Shown: positions 22,801 to 38,002 of the stretch, piece after piece
Layout of the letters: each line of letters begins with the position of its first letter
How positions within the stretch are numbered: the stretch's first letter is position 1
Assembly (NCBI GenBank): GCA_025602915.1
Contig: JAHLJZ010000038.1
Span: 124,001 to 188,000 of the forward strand
DNA length: 64,000 nucleotides
Source: Paraphysoderma sedebokerense
Lineage: Eukaryota; Blastocladiomycota; Physodermatomycetes; Physodermatales; Physodermataceae
Direction of reading: 5' to 3'
The notes under the pieces: generated by a model
The model's database searches: none
Seen by the model: the letters and a program-made list of their open reading frames with translations, nothing else
Told to the model about the DNA's origin: nothing
Translations under genes and position numbers: made by a program

Positions 22801-24874
22801 GTCACCCTAGTGAAGAACGGGAAACAAGCTGTAACCTGTGCTATTGGCGACGGCGCTAATGATGTTAGCATGATTCAGGTCTGTTTGGTTTTCAGCCAAA
22901 GTTTTTTGTTTCTACTAACCGATATTTTATCGTTGCTAGGCTGCTCATGTTGGAGTTGGAATATCAGGACAAGAAGGAATGCAAGCTGTCATGTCCAGTG
23001 ACTACGCTATAGCTCAGTTCCGATTTCTCTCACGACTTTTACTCGTCCATGGTCGCTGGTCATATTTCAGAACAGGTGAAGCAATTTACAATTATTTCTA
23101 TAAAGATATTATTTTCGTTTTTCTCGCGTTCTGGTTTCAGTTCCTGTGTGGATTCTCTACTCAGGAACCCTACGAATTCACGTACATGTTGTTCTACAAT
23201 CTGTTTTTCACCTGTTGGCCAGTTTTTATCCTTGGTATCTTTGATCAAGATGTACCAGCAAAATATGCTGATAAAGCGCCAAGGCTTTACATGTACGGAA
23301 TTCGCCAGACTGTATTCACTGGGAGGCGTTTTATATGGTATATTTGGGAAGGGCTGTACCAATCCGCAGTGTGCTTTCTTATTCCTTACGGCATATATTA
23401 CAACAATGTCGTCGGAGACCATGGTAGACCAGCCGATATGTTGGAAATGGGTACAACGATGGCAGTCGCGGCCATAGTGAATGCGAACTTATTTACAGCT
23501 TTGAATATGCAGTCTTGGACTTTCTTGAATCATATCGCTATCTGGGGAAGTATTTTGCTGATATATGCATACGCTGCGGTATTCAGTACCTTCGAGTTTG
23601 CCCCTACGTATGGACTCTATCAATCGATCTTCGCGACCTGCGCATTCTGGTTGGGCGTTCTTTTATGTTCCGTCGTATGTCAGTTACCCAGATACGCCAT
23701 ATACTATTATCAACGTAATTATTATCCTACTGATATACAAATCGTGCAAGAAATTGATAAGTATAACCTCGAATCTGTCGCATTCCGGCCATCAATCACT
23801 ATTGCCCAAGAATCGGTTGTCCAAGCGCCTTCAAATCAGTCAGCCCCAGTTTCAACAGAAGATCCTGGTCAGTCCGAGCTACACCTTCTTCCACCCGTCC
23901 CACTTGAATCTCCAACTAAAAAATCACCCACGACATCTCATAAACCGATTCCCGCACCCATCATTATCCCCGCTACTCCGCCTAAATCTCAAGTCACTGA
24001 TGACTCTCTCACGTCGTCTCCCGAGTCGACGTCACTTCCGCCTCTTCCTCAATCCAGTGCTTTGGCTCCGCAAAGCCCAACACATAAGCACTCCAACAGT
24101 GCTCCGGCCCAATCATACATGCGCCCGCCATTATCAGCGCAATCTCCTATTGTAAACCGCCTCTTACATCGAACTCATCTTCGTTCTTTGTCATCTGACT
24201 ACCGGCCCCGACCGAATGCATCTGCTGAGCCTAAATCACCCGGCCACATTACTAATATGAAAACGCTAACAATGTTACGAAACCGTGGGTACAGTTTTTC
24301 ACAAGACGAGTCGGGCGGTATGCGATCAATTCTTATGTGCGAATCATACGAGAAATATATCGCGGCGAGGGCAACAAAGAAGAGGGATAGGAAGGCTTCT
24401 GCGTCTGAAGGTGATCTGCTACGAAGTAAAACTTTACCGACCGGTTTAATTAGAACATTGTCAAATAATCAAATTGCAAAAAGCACATTGAAATCAGGAA
24501 TTGCGAATGTTAATACGACTGTGCCCCGCAGCCCGGGTTCACCCACATCATCTATCGATCCGATGAATGAATCACAAAATTCATCATTGCCGCCTTTGAC
24601 GGAAAGTCTCAATAGCAGCGGAAGATATTCATCTCGAGATGAGCTAACCGTCCCTGACTCAATGGAAAAAAGGTATAAAAAGAGATCTGTTACTGTTTCC
24701 GGTGTACCTCAATCTTTGTTGCACAGTCATCAGGAAGATAAAGCAGAAGAGTCGAAAGAGGGAGCCTATGCGATGTTGCCCCTAAAGCCTCCGAGGAAAT
24801 CAGACAAGTTGATGGAAGTGGGAGATGAGGATCGCGATCAAGAGAAAACGGAAGGTCAACATAGAACGCTGTAA
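19899..24874 (+). CDS. P4-type phospholipid-transporting ATPase (flippase)
   Basis: Exons 19899-20980, 21053-21211, 21269-21435, 21493-22140, 22196-22878 and 22940-24874 give 1557 residues. P4-ATPases flip aminophospholipids to the cytosolic leaflet of plasma, Golgi and endosomal membranes. The protein shows the N-terminal YVSNKVITSKYSVVSFLPKN block, the P4 actuator loop DGET (residues 240-243), the phosphorylation motif DKTGT (Asp about 478) and KGADTVIYERL. It also shows GDGANDVSMIQ and a ten-helix pattern. The long Pro/Ser-rich tail carries RGYSFSQDE, like the regulatory tail motif of Dnf/ATP8A enzymes. Start is the ATG at 19899; the frame opens earlier only on TTG. The intron 22141-22195 has a GC donor. 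A piece of intron 3 plus exon 4 is copied at 49.4 kb. Confidence 0.95.
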
Positions 24875-25054
24875 CTTGATCTTGCTTGCGTGTGCTTAGT
24901 CGTTATATCATGTCATAGATACTGGATAGGGATGCCCCTCTTTGTTGATTTATGTATACTACAGTACACCCTTCCGTTCAATGTAAAGACAACCACTTTG
25001 TATAAAAGTTTGCTTTTATAAAATGTTTTAGGTTACTGAGTTTTCTAGAAACAT

Positions 25055-26314
25055 TCAATTTCCTTTTCTCTGCCCTTTGCCTTTGCTACCAGCTAGACGG
25101 TCCTGGATTGCCTGAAACTCTTCTTCTGTTGGGAGTTGATTTGTAGTCTCTTTAGTTTTTCGTCTGTTTGTCTTCTTGGTATTGGGCTTATTAGCGTACT
25201 AGGTAACGAAGGATCGCAGCGTCAGGTAACATTCAATCATATTTGCGCTATCAGAGATAAAACCTTTTCCTCCAGCTGATCGAGGAAATTGTCCATCTTT
25301 CTCTTTCGAGCAGCATCACGTTGTTTAAATAACGCAACCAAACTCATCTCATTGTTCTCGTTCTCGTCACTACCTTTCGTGCTAAGTCCCAATTCTTCCG
25401 CCATCTGCTCTGCTTCTTCGGCTTCGGCCTCCGCATCTTTTTGTCTACGTATTCTTTCATTATCATCTATCACAGTGAACCTCTTGTAAAGTTTTACTTC
25501 TTTTTTGTCGATGGCGGACTGTAAGATTGTGCGAAACCGATCTTCATCGTCGATAGTTGAACATGGAATTTCTGTATTGCATAGATAAAAGGGTCATTGT
25601 TGTTGTCGCTTTCACGAAAGCCTAAAACTATTGACAGCCTACCATTCAAGATGAGCTCAATGTCACCTTTATGCTTCTTGTAGGCTTTAATCAAGTCTTC
25701 CCGTTCTTCGTCCGAATCTACGATCCAACATATTGAACATTAGTTAAACTAAAATCACTAAGGAATAAAAAAACCTCCCACTTTGATAGGATTTCTTGAA
25801 ATTCTCTAACATCTCTACAGTTACCCTCGTGAACAAATCATCGAAGTAACCATCCAAGTCCTCGGCTGCGAACAGGTCAGAGTCACTGAGACTTCCGGTT
25901 TTGTCGTACCGAGCCCGCTTTTTCGAATCCGAGAGAATATCATATATGACAGCTACTTGTTGAAACTACGGAAGAGTTGAGTAATTATTACCAGGATCTT
26001 AATGAAACTCGGCATATGTAATGAAATAGGAATGCCCACCTTGCGGGTCACTTCCAGTTTGTTTTCATCAGAAGTGTTCGCATGACGATCAGGCTGTTCA
26101 AAAAAAATTGTTACTTAGGAAATTGCGAGCCATCATATCAACATAATTCAAAGCTAACATGATACTTCAGCGCCAACTTCTTGTATTGCTTTTTGATGGT
26201 CTCACAGGATGCATCCTTTGGTAGTCCGAAAATGTGGTATATATCAGTATCGCCATCGTCAAACAGGCCATCAAGTTCAAATTTAGTGGAAATATCGTCG
26301 GCAGTTGTGCACAT
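25055..26314 (-). CDS. DNAJC9-like J-domain histone co-chaperone
   Basis: Exons 26314-26159, 26093-26040, 25965-about 25782, 25717-25643, 25571-25264 and 25198-25055 give about 306 residues. DNAJC9 is both an HSP70 co-chaperone and a histone H3-H4 chaperone. The J domain starts at DIYHIFGLPKDASCETIKK, has the HPD motif (KYH ends exon 1, PDR opens exon 2) and ends in YDILSDSKKRARYDKTG. The C-terminal half shows DLIKAYKKHKGDIELIL and a long acidic/basic helix typical of the histone-binding part, with a Lys-rich tail. The exon 3 end is uncertain by one base. An alternative reading of exon 5 gives a short unrelated tail. Confidence 0.88.
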
Positions 26315-26514
26315 AGTGAGAATCTTGGAACTTCAGGATTATAGTGGGAATCAGAGTAGACGCGAACAGGTAAACTTCCGCCCTCCGCTCAGCCTCAAAG
26401 TGTGGATGTGGTCATTCGCGGCTCGCAGGATAAGAATTTTGCTTTAGTGAAGCTCCCATAATAAATTAGAGAATTGTTACAAGGCACCGAAATCAGTGGT
26501 ATATACAATAAACA

Positions 26515-27290
26515 TCACGACAACACTCTTAATACATCCATGCCTCTCGCTATTCTCCACTTTTTCAATGCTCTGTTCTTGATCCTGTTGTCAATCTTCT
26601 TCTCCATGTTCTCCTGGGGCTCTACTGCATCAAATTTCTTATCTGTCACTGATTCAACTTCAGATGAGGCTCCGCTATCAGACAAATCTTCATCAGACTT
26701 GGCTTCAGATTCTGAGGATGACAGATCGGCTTCGGCCAAGTCTTTTGCCCGAGCGAGGACCCACTATGAGAGAAATATTCAATAAAGCAGCTTCAATGTG
26801 ACGCCACTAGCTGAACAACCACATACCTGTTTACTATTTCCTTTCAATCCTTCTAGATAAAGTAGCATCATGCCCCAATAGTCCCCGTCTGGAATCATTC
26901 CCTCGGAAAACAGGTGTTTTAACAGCCATGACTGCTTTGACTTGCTAAACTTCCACGTCGGCACATCAGACGTTATGGAACCGCTTCGGGAAGAATTAAA
27001 AGTTGATAGATAGTTCAAGTACGGCAAACAATCTGAAACGGAAGTCAGTTATATGTTAGGCTCGCGGATAGAAAAAGTATCCATTGAAGAAAAGCTTACA
27101 AACCTTTTTCTTCGCATTCGTGCTTTGTACTTTTTCCACCTGTAGGAGACTTCTCTGATTTAATGGTAGAACCATCTGTCGATCCGGACGGAACCATGCT
27201 GACGGCAGCATTCGATTGCTTATGCCTCTTCGTTGTGTGTGGAAGAGGGGTCGTATCATTAAGCGCTTTCCGTTTTTGTGATAAAGCCAT
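26515..27290 (-). CDS. WKF-domain protein (C7orf50-like, nucleolar)
   Basis: Exons 27290-27104, 27032-26827 and 26763-26515 give 213 residues. A basic N-terminus (MALSQKRKALNDTT, TKRHKQS) precedes the WKF domain, recognised from PTWKFSKSKQSWLLKHLFSE and YWGMMLLYLEGLKGNSKQW. An acidic Ser/Glu linker and a basic end follow. Human C7orf50 is nucleolar; yeast-type relatives are linked to ribosome biogenesis by family knowledge only. It is divergent from POL5, another nucleolar protein, with a 234-bp shared promoter, which fits co-regulation. Confidence 0.82.
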
Positions 27291-27524
27291 TTGAATCGAA
27301 TGTAAGGAAATGCAAAACTGATTCAACGAACAAATGCATAATCCTTAGAAGTCGGTACGGAAGTGGAACTTTGTTTAGAAATCGGTCACGCGTCAGTCTC
27401 GTGGAGGGACGTGTTGAATTGACAACCACCACGGGTCCATGTAAACAAAGATGTGATCGACATTGAAGTCTTTCATTTCTTGTCTATCCAACGTAGTTTT
27501 TGGTTCTCACTTCTATAGGTTACG
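27291..27524. promoter_or_regulatory. Bidirectional WKF-protein/POL5 promoter
   Basis: Only 234 bp separate the divergent ATGs of two predicted nucleolar proteins. No RRPE or PAC-like element could be called with confidence; the assignment rests on geometry. Confidence 0.4.
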
Positions 27525-30500
27525 ATGTCCAAAATTACTTCCCAACCACAGAATATTCTATCTTACTTTTGGGAAATTGCCTCGATTGACGTAGGTAATC
27601 GGGATTCGGCTGTTTCCTCCCTCCTTAAGTCTCTCGTCTCATTTCAGCAATCATACGATTCTCCAATTCCATGGACACCTCCTTCAACGTTCTCAGAGCT
27701 CGAACCATTTCTTCATCCCGATGTAGTGTATTCGTTAAAGAGACTGTTGAAAGGTCTGGCTTCGTCGCGGGAAGCGGCACGCCAGGGATTCACCGTGGCA
27801 TTAATTGAACTCTTAAGATTCGTCCCTCAAATCACAATAAAGCCAGTGTTAGAATATGTTGACAAGGTTACTGAAGTCACAGGTTCAATGAAAGGGCAGG
27901 ATGAAAAGGAAATGTATTTAGGCAAGGTTTTTTCCTTGATCGCGATCACTCGAAGTGACATGATAAACCGAGATGGTGTCCCAAATGCTGATATTGAAGA
28001 CATGGTGAAGAGACTTGTCGAGTACGCAAGAAGCAAAGCTTATTTGGAAGAAATTTGCTATAATGTATTGTGTGAGATCATTAAAGAGGTATTGTTATAC
28101 AAGCAAAACAAAGCTATTAACTATTTTTGATCTAACTCCTCCCTTTATTGAATGAAGAAAAAGGGCGACGAAACTTTCGGGCAATTCCTCTGCGACAACT
28201 ACCTTCCCGAAGGTGTTCAGACACCGTTACAACTACAAATAGTTCTGGCCGTCGGATATTATATTCCCTGTCGATCTTCTTCCTCTCTGATTTCAGGCGT
28301 TTTTGATGTCAAGCATCTGGCACGCCTCGCCGAAATAATGAAGGAAACCTCGTCGGCCCATCCTAGAGTGCATTCGGTCTGGGAATATTTAATGGCGCGA
28401 GCATTGGGCTTACGTATAGACCGAATTGATTTAAACACAAACACCCATGAGGAGCTACTCAGATATAGTGAATCTGATAGGGATGACACCTTGATTCCAT
28501 TGCAGTCATTATGGAGAGAAGTTATCGATAGTGTGTATTCTTTTCACTCATAATCTTCAGTCCGTCGTCTTTCTTATTCAAATATTATTTCACAGATGGT
28601 CTCTTTACATCAACGCATGAAAGAAAATACCTTGGTTTTAAGTTATTCAACAGTGTCGCTAAATTGTTACCGGACACCGAGATTCCGGTTCTCTTTACAC
28701 CTCATTTCTTACGTTGCTTGACGAACAACTTAATTAAACCAGATAATTATTTAGCTAAAGTATCGAGAGTTACTGTATGTATCATTATTGCTCGCGAACT
28801 GCCTATCGAGTGTCCACTCAAACCTTCTCTAAATAGCTTTCTACGGTGACCGAGCTTTGCAACCAGCACCCAAAGATTTCAATTCACATTGTAACGCAAT
28901 TAATCGGTCCTCATGGTGCTAAGAATTTTGACAGATTGACGAAAACCAAAACGGTCGAATCCATTCTGTCTAATCAAAGTCAAGAAGGATTACAAAGTTA
29001 TATACGGTATCTAAAATCGATTGTCTTAGATCAGACGGTGACAACAGCAGTTACCGTTCCGACCGATGGGATGGATATCGTTGAATCGGAGGAAGTATCT
29101 GAATACGCTAAACGAATTGACTCCAATCGACAATGGGCAATTGATGCGCTTTACCATCTTGTGAAGTCATCGACTATCCCCCTTACATCTGATATAGTGA
29201 AATCAATCGTCCAATTTTTCTTGACATATTCGTATTTTCTTGTCGAATCTACTGATATATCGCACGGCCTTCAAGCCCCGACTCCGTCATTATCTGAATC
29301 AACCTATCGACTAGTCCGCTCTAGGCTTATAAGCACTTTGCAGGAACTGTTGTCTTACAGGGGGCAGAAAATCAGCGCCAAAAAAGATCTCGACAATGCA
29401 TTGGAATGGTTTCGGATGGTTGTCGACATCATGGACTCTCTAATATCAAGTGATAATGTACCTTTGTTGCACCCACTTGACTCCAAGTTACTTATTGGTG
29501 TTCAAAATGCCTTACGTACTATTTCTGACACCCTGCGAAAAGGATTGAAGAACGATGACCAGAAGCAGAAGTACCTCGCTTTCGAACTTTTATTATCAAC
29601 TTTGTATTTCACCCAGCTGGATTATGAAAGTCGTGACGAGTTTTCTGAGGTTATAACAGAAGTAAACCGATGTATGGATCTTATGTTTCAGGCGAAAACT
29701 ACTACTCTTCACAAGAGCAACAAACAGAAGGAGAATCAAGATGATATTGAATATTCACCCGAACCTGTCGAAGTGTTGTTGGACATTTTGATTTCATTCT
29801 TATCCAAATCAAGCTCGTTGTTGCGTTCTGTTTCCGAAACAGTATTCAAAGTGTTTGTAGATGACATGACTGAGGGGTGTATAAATTTGATCATAGATGT
29901 AAGAACGGATATCTTCAAAACCTGGTCATATAGCGGTTTTCTAACTAAAAGCTTGTAGATTTTGCAAACTAGGGAAGACGATTCTGGACAATCGGAATTA
30001 TTTATCACTGAAGCCGATGACGGGGAAGGAGAAATTGATCAAGCTGAAGAAGATGCCAGTGACGACAGCGACGATGGAGAAGTAAGCGACGACGACTCGG
30101 ATGCGCAAGACGAGGGAGAAGGCGATGACGAAGAATTGCGACGCAAATTGGAAGAAGCCTTAGGAAAGACCGAAGAAGACTCTAGCGATGTGGAGTCTGC
30201 CGATGATGAGGAAATGATGAAATTTGACGAAAGTATTGCTGCCATATTTAAAGAAAAAAAGCTGAATAAGAAGGCAAAAAGAGGTATGATAGTAGCTTAT
30301 GACTAGTACTTCGACATTTCAGAAAATAAGCTAATGTTACGCATAGAAACGGAACAATCGATGCTTCATTTTAAGCAACGCTTACTTGACTTAGTCTCCT
30401 TATATTTAAGCGACATGTCTGTTCCGCGGCCATTTTTACTTAATCTTGTGGAACCCCTTGTTACTCTCATGTTCAATGCTGGTGTATCAGAGTCTCACAT

Positions 30501-31620
30501 GCAATTGCGGAATAAGTTGGCTAATGTGCTATCGAAGAAGCTCGTTAAAGCACCTGTACCAGTTTTGACCACCCCCGGTGATGTAGCAAATGCTGAAAGA
30601 ATTGTAGAATTCCTCTTCGGTTCAGTGATGAAGAAGTCGCATAGGTCAATGAAAGGCAATGGTCCCAAATTGACAGAAATTATTGGCACTTTACTCGTTT
30701 ATATCCTCAAGTCTGTAAAGTTATCGACCCATGCTTCCGTCCTCGTTGAGAAATTCAATACGCTTTACAAGTCCGCTTTGTGTCATTTCCTTAAGGAGAA
30801 ACACTCTCAAATCGACAATTCCTTTTTCGTTCCTTTAGTGAATGTGTTTCCAACCGTCGCTGGGTTGTTATGCGAGGACATATTGTCATATATAAATGGG
30901 AAGGATGAAGTCAGACTGTTTCAGATGAACCAAGCTGTTGCATTACTAAAATTGATTTTAGAGAAAAACGTAAGTGTTCTGCAGTTTCAGTCTTTCAACG
31001 GTTTAGCTGCTAACGGCGTACATAGAACGACGCGGCGGTGTACGAAGATTTGATTTCCGTCCTCCAGCCGTTTATGGTTCGTCTACTCGACGCGATAATC
31101 TTGGAATGCAGTGATCCGAGCCCTCTTCAAGGCAACAGTAAGGACAACAAAAAAGAATTGGTCAAATGTTACGCAATTGCTTTGCGCAGGTCGAAAAAAT
31201 TGTTAAGTCACGAGGTACATTTTTATTATATGTATAATTTTCTGCAGCCTTGAAATGACAGTTGCCCTCTCAACAATTATTAGGATTTTGTACGCGCTTG
31301 GAAGCCCTCCGAAGTGTCTGAACGATTGCACAAGGTGGTCAATCATCCCAAAATAAATAAAAATTCCGCAATCAGGAATGTTTGTCTTGGATTGGGAAAA
31401 GATCTAGGTATCGCAGCACCACAACAGACGTAAGTGGTTAACCGTTATATAGCCTCTTGATACTTTATTCTGATAGATTTTTCTCAGTCAACTCTCAAAA
31501 ACGATTCCAACGCCGAAAAGCTCCCCCAAAAAAAGAAAGCACCAGGATGGCGGTGTGGACAATGCCAGTTCAACCAAAAAGAACAAAACGACCGGAAAGA
31601 AGATAGCTGTTAAGGCGTAA
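27525..31620 (+). CDS. POL5: Nucleolar protein POL5/MYBBP1A (DNA polymerase phi family)
   Basis: Exons 27525-28088, about 28158-28530, 28596-28774, 28837-29898, 29959-30283, 30323-30969, 31026-31214, 31284-31429 and 31488-31620 give about 1205 residues. Despite its name the family works in rDNA transcription and large-subunit biogenesis. Signature blocks are YSLKRLLKGLASSREAARQG near the N-terminus, EHKYLGFKLF-like ERKYLGFKLFNSV, a helical-repeat trunk, an acidic tract (EEDASDDSDDGEVSDDDSD) followed by DEEMMKFDESIAAIF, and a basic C-terminus. The second exon could begin at 28158 or 28164; both keep frame. Confidence 0.9.
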
Positions 31621-31801
31621 TCAAGCATCTGTAGAACCAAACTTTGTTGAATAAATTATTGTTTAATGTTGTTTATTCGTTTGAAGAAGAAGGGAGCTGG
31701 TGTTTGGAGTATACCACTATTGCATAATCCGTGTGGAGAACTTCTCCGTGACGCGCCAGCTCCCTGTCGCCAACCACTCGTGGTGGATCAAAACAAAAAC
31801 C

Positions 31802-34183
<2,382 letters not shown>

Positions 34184-34297
34184 GACACTAGTCTAATATA
34201 TGCAATTCATATTTCGATTAGACAGAAACAGTAATGCATAATTTGTGTATCCGCTAACCGAATACAATATAAACCAAAGCATTATGCGCAAAAGACT

Positions 34298-37200
34298 TTA
34301 ATGAGTTCCGCTGATGATCTTAGAAGGCTCATATTCACTGCCATGAACTGCCCACCAATCTTCAAATTCCCCCCCTTCTTCTGCCATATCTTTCCAGGTT
34401 GACACATCATTACCGGTGCCGGCATTCATTGAATTGTCCGACACTTCCTCGCTAGTGTTTCGAGTCTCACGGTCAAGCACTTCTACACGAAGCCATTCCT
34501 CGTAGTCCCCGTAGAATGCGTCGTCAAACAACCTTTGATTTCCCTCCATTTGCGAGACATCCGGAAAATCTGCACTTGAAAGAGAAAGCTCTTGTATAAG
34601 CCGGTTAATTTCATCTTCCACATCTTCATCTCTATTCCCGATATCTGTAGGTTTTTGGTCATTAGTGGATTGACCAAAGACTTCCGGATAGTTCCTACTA
34701 TGATAGGACGCAGTCAAGGTACGATAAAGGCTGTCTTGATTCTATCGTGAATAGTTCAGTCAGTCATGAGACATCACTAAGGTCTTAAAACAATATACAA
34801 ACCGACGCCTGATCGGTTTCAGTTTCTGGATCTGAGCTCACCATAAAGTCGTTCCTCAAATCCGGCCGTAAATTCAAATAGATTGCAGTGATTACTTTCA
34901 TGTTACCTTAAACTTACGGGTGAGATGACATAATGGGAGCAGTCAAAACATCTAACTCACTTTGACGCCATTTACGACCCGCAAAAGGAACCTGCGACTT
35001 TATCAGCTTTAAGGCGTAGCGTTGCAAATCCTGGTTCTGAATTTTGATAATTCGTTTCAAAATTGCCGAGCTTTTGTGTTGAAGCAGTATGAGAACTCGA
35101 TTGACTTTTCCCTTCGTCAACTTTTGGAGTACTCGAAGCAAGTTTATGGTACTGAAGAAATTTCTCCAACAAGGGACGAGGGGTGTTGGATCTAACTGGA
35201 CGATTTCTTCAGTGGATTGATCACTCAAAGTGGAATCACTTCCTGATGATCTTATTTCCTTCGGACCGACTGCTTCCTCCACAGTTTTCTTCGATGGATC
35301 GGACGGTTTTTTCTGGAACTTGAAAAAGCTAAGTGAAAACTTATTAGCTCTTTTAATGGAAATTCCACATTAAACAAAGGTTTTAATACTTCATGTCGTC
35401 GACGTCATTCTGTGCAGTAAGAAAATGTGTGAAATCTTGAAAGTTTAAAACTTTGAGGATCAGAAGGATGCAGTTTGCATCCACCAGAAGTTGACAAACA
35501 TATTCAAAAAGAAGTGTGTCTAAATACCAGAGTTAAGGATGAATATTGGGAGTGGTCACTGAATATAATTCCAACGACATTATTTTTGAATACTCCAAAA
35601 GGATACGATAACAATTCAGATGCCTGAGTAATAGAATTAATATCGCCGACACACATTTAGTCACGATCTCGCGATGACGATTAACCTCCAGCGTAGCTAG
35701 AGCTAATTGCTCGAGAGACATGTTGCCATCATTCGGTATATTCATATCCAAAGTCGCACGGTTGTCGTCAGCCGAGTCTGATTTGGCGCTTTCGGTAATC
35801 ACTCCATTTTGATAATTCTTTATAATAGGCGACCCAGCTAGCAACAATTTTAAAAGTGATACGATAATCTGTGTCATTTGCGGCAGAACAGAGCGCTGTC
35901 AGTCAGTGTTAAGGAACGAATAGTCATCACACGGAACTTAATGGAGAGTGCAGTTAAAAGGATACATAAATTTCCTCAATCCTTCCTCGAAACTCTTCCT
36001 CTTCTAGTGTCAAAGATGATTTGCTTCCGCGCATACTTCTCACTTTTTGTGCCCATGCATGAGACGAATCGATTAATGATCCGTATGCATGAGAAGATTC
36101 GAATTTACTCATTTTGCTAATCTCGTCCGCAGATCGGAAGTCGTAGCGTTTATTGGCTTTACATTTCTCCAGTAACTTCTTCTCTCGTTCGATTTGCAAT
36201 GGACTAACGGTGACGTGCATCCACTTAAAATAAGCATCAACCGCTTCGTGGATAGGTTTCGGAATCTCAACGCTGTCCGTAACGCCGCCGGTAGAGTAGC
36301 GGTTGTTGCCAATTTTTTCGCTAATTCCGGATAGGGATTCCGAACCGGCCGAAGTGAAGGGAAGTATCAATGGCTCCGATGCCGAACTCAGGAGTTGAGA
36401 CCGGCGTCGTGTTGAAAAGGATCGACGCTGCATGGTACTAGAACAGTCTGACGAAAATGGTGGCGGAGGCGAGGGAACGGGAATACTGGGGTACTTCAGA
36501 GATACTTCGTTGTAAAAAAGGAAATAGTCTTGTGGAGTTGCTTTTGTATGCGGACCGTCTTAAATCTCAAAGGTGAACATGCAGTATAGAGGTAAGTAGC
36601 AGAGAGGGCTTACGTACCAAGTCTTTCGTATGGAATTGGGTCCAGCCCTTCAGCTTTGCGAGCCAGCGCTTTCAAAAAGAAAATATCGCTGGAGCCGCCT
36701 AGTGTTATGAGCAGGACTTTCCAAAGGAGCAAGAGCAGCTAGAGGGAGATGTCAGTGTTGAAAATTTCACGTTCGCGGGTATTCAAACGATACCTTTTTT
36801 ACGGGAAAGCCTTTTCTCTGTCCATCGCTCATCTGGGTTATCTGCTGAAAGAGATAAACAGAGAGCATCGGTTCAAGTGAGTCTAAACAATTTGAATGTC
36901 ACTAGATTAGAATCGTATAAGAGTGATATAATAAAAGAAATTGTAGAACACACGAATTTCGGTGGCAAATTTCTCCTTCGCGCCTGATGCTTCTAAACAC
37001 TGCCGCCAATTGACCTCAATCATCATGTACATTAGGTTCAGATAAATTGCGATTTCTAAGTTTGCTCTCTCGATGGCGTGCTGGCGCTGTGAATTATTTT
37101 TGGAGGATTCTTCATGCTGAGATGGAGATGCTTTGATAACTATATCAAGATTCGAACAAGCGACTCTAAAGGCACTGTAGACGGCCTCAATGGCACCCGC

Positions 37201-37837
37201 GGCCCGAAGTTGTGTGTTGTTTTGGATGATACATTCTATTTGTGTAGAGTGATCTTGAGCTTCGGCAATTATTCCTAAGATATATATTAGTCTTCAAATT
37301 CGATACTGATTACTATTAAGAAAGGGCGAAACCTTGAGAAATGTACACCAATATATTGGCTGCTTCCAAACGTTTATCTGGTTGTCTGAACTCCAATAAC
37401 TCTAGAAGCAGCACTACGAAATCATATCGGGCATCATAAGAGCTGGTTTTCCAATCTAATAGTTCCGAAAAATTAGTCTTGTAGGCCCACGTTATCAATA
37501 GAGAGAATTGAGCCCTCACCTCGATTAAAGGTATTCTCAAATAGCTTGCGACCTTCCTCAAAAATTAAACTTTCATTATAACTATACAATTCATTGATTT
37601 CCTGCTCTAAGCAGTCGACGTCAGAGTATTCAAAATCGAGGTATTTTTCCTAAATAAATCAATATATTAGTGAGGTCAATCAACCTTTGTTGAGGCTGAA
37701 GCAGTTCTGACCTGCTTCGACTTCTTCGGCAAATCCTTGACTAAACTCTTTAGCTGGTTTAAGGTGATGGAATCCGTCGCTGCTGGTTCAGATTCTTTTA
37801 GCTTCGAGTTCCATATATTTTCCACAGTAACTGACAT
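34298..37837 (-). CDS. FAR11: STRIPAK subunit STRIP/FAR11 (N1221 family)
   Basis: Exons 37837-37712, 37649-37520, 37455-37333, 37274-36954, 36882-36794, 36738-36618, 36558-35966, 35895-35607, 35519-35390, 35328-34918, 34854-34803 and 34741-34298 give 942 residues. STRIP/Far11 scaffolds the striatin-PP2A complex that controls septation, cell fusion and TOR/Hippo-type signalling. Matches to human STRIP1 include DFEYSDVDCLEQEINELYSY, RQPDKRLEAANILVYISQG, FPVKKLLLLLWKVLLITLGG, PKPIHEAVDAYFKWMHV, EVNRHREIVTKCVSAIL and PCWRNFFSTINLLRVLQKLT followed by TKGKVNRVL. A C-terminal NYPEVFG and acidic tail follow. Several donors are GTATCC or GTGTGT, but phase closes throughout. Confidence 0.9.
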
Positions 37838-38002
37838 GTTGCTAGCGAAAGTGCAGGTCTAGTAGAAGCGCGATCAACTTTGGCACCTTGAGCTTACAAC
37901 CGAGTCTGACAGTCCGCTCACATTTGGTTGATAGATATTAGGCTTACAATCATCAATTTTATTGCAGTAAGCCCGCTAAACAATTTATATAAGTCATTTC
38001 TC

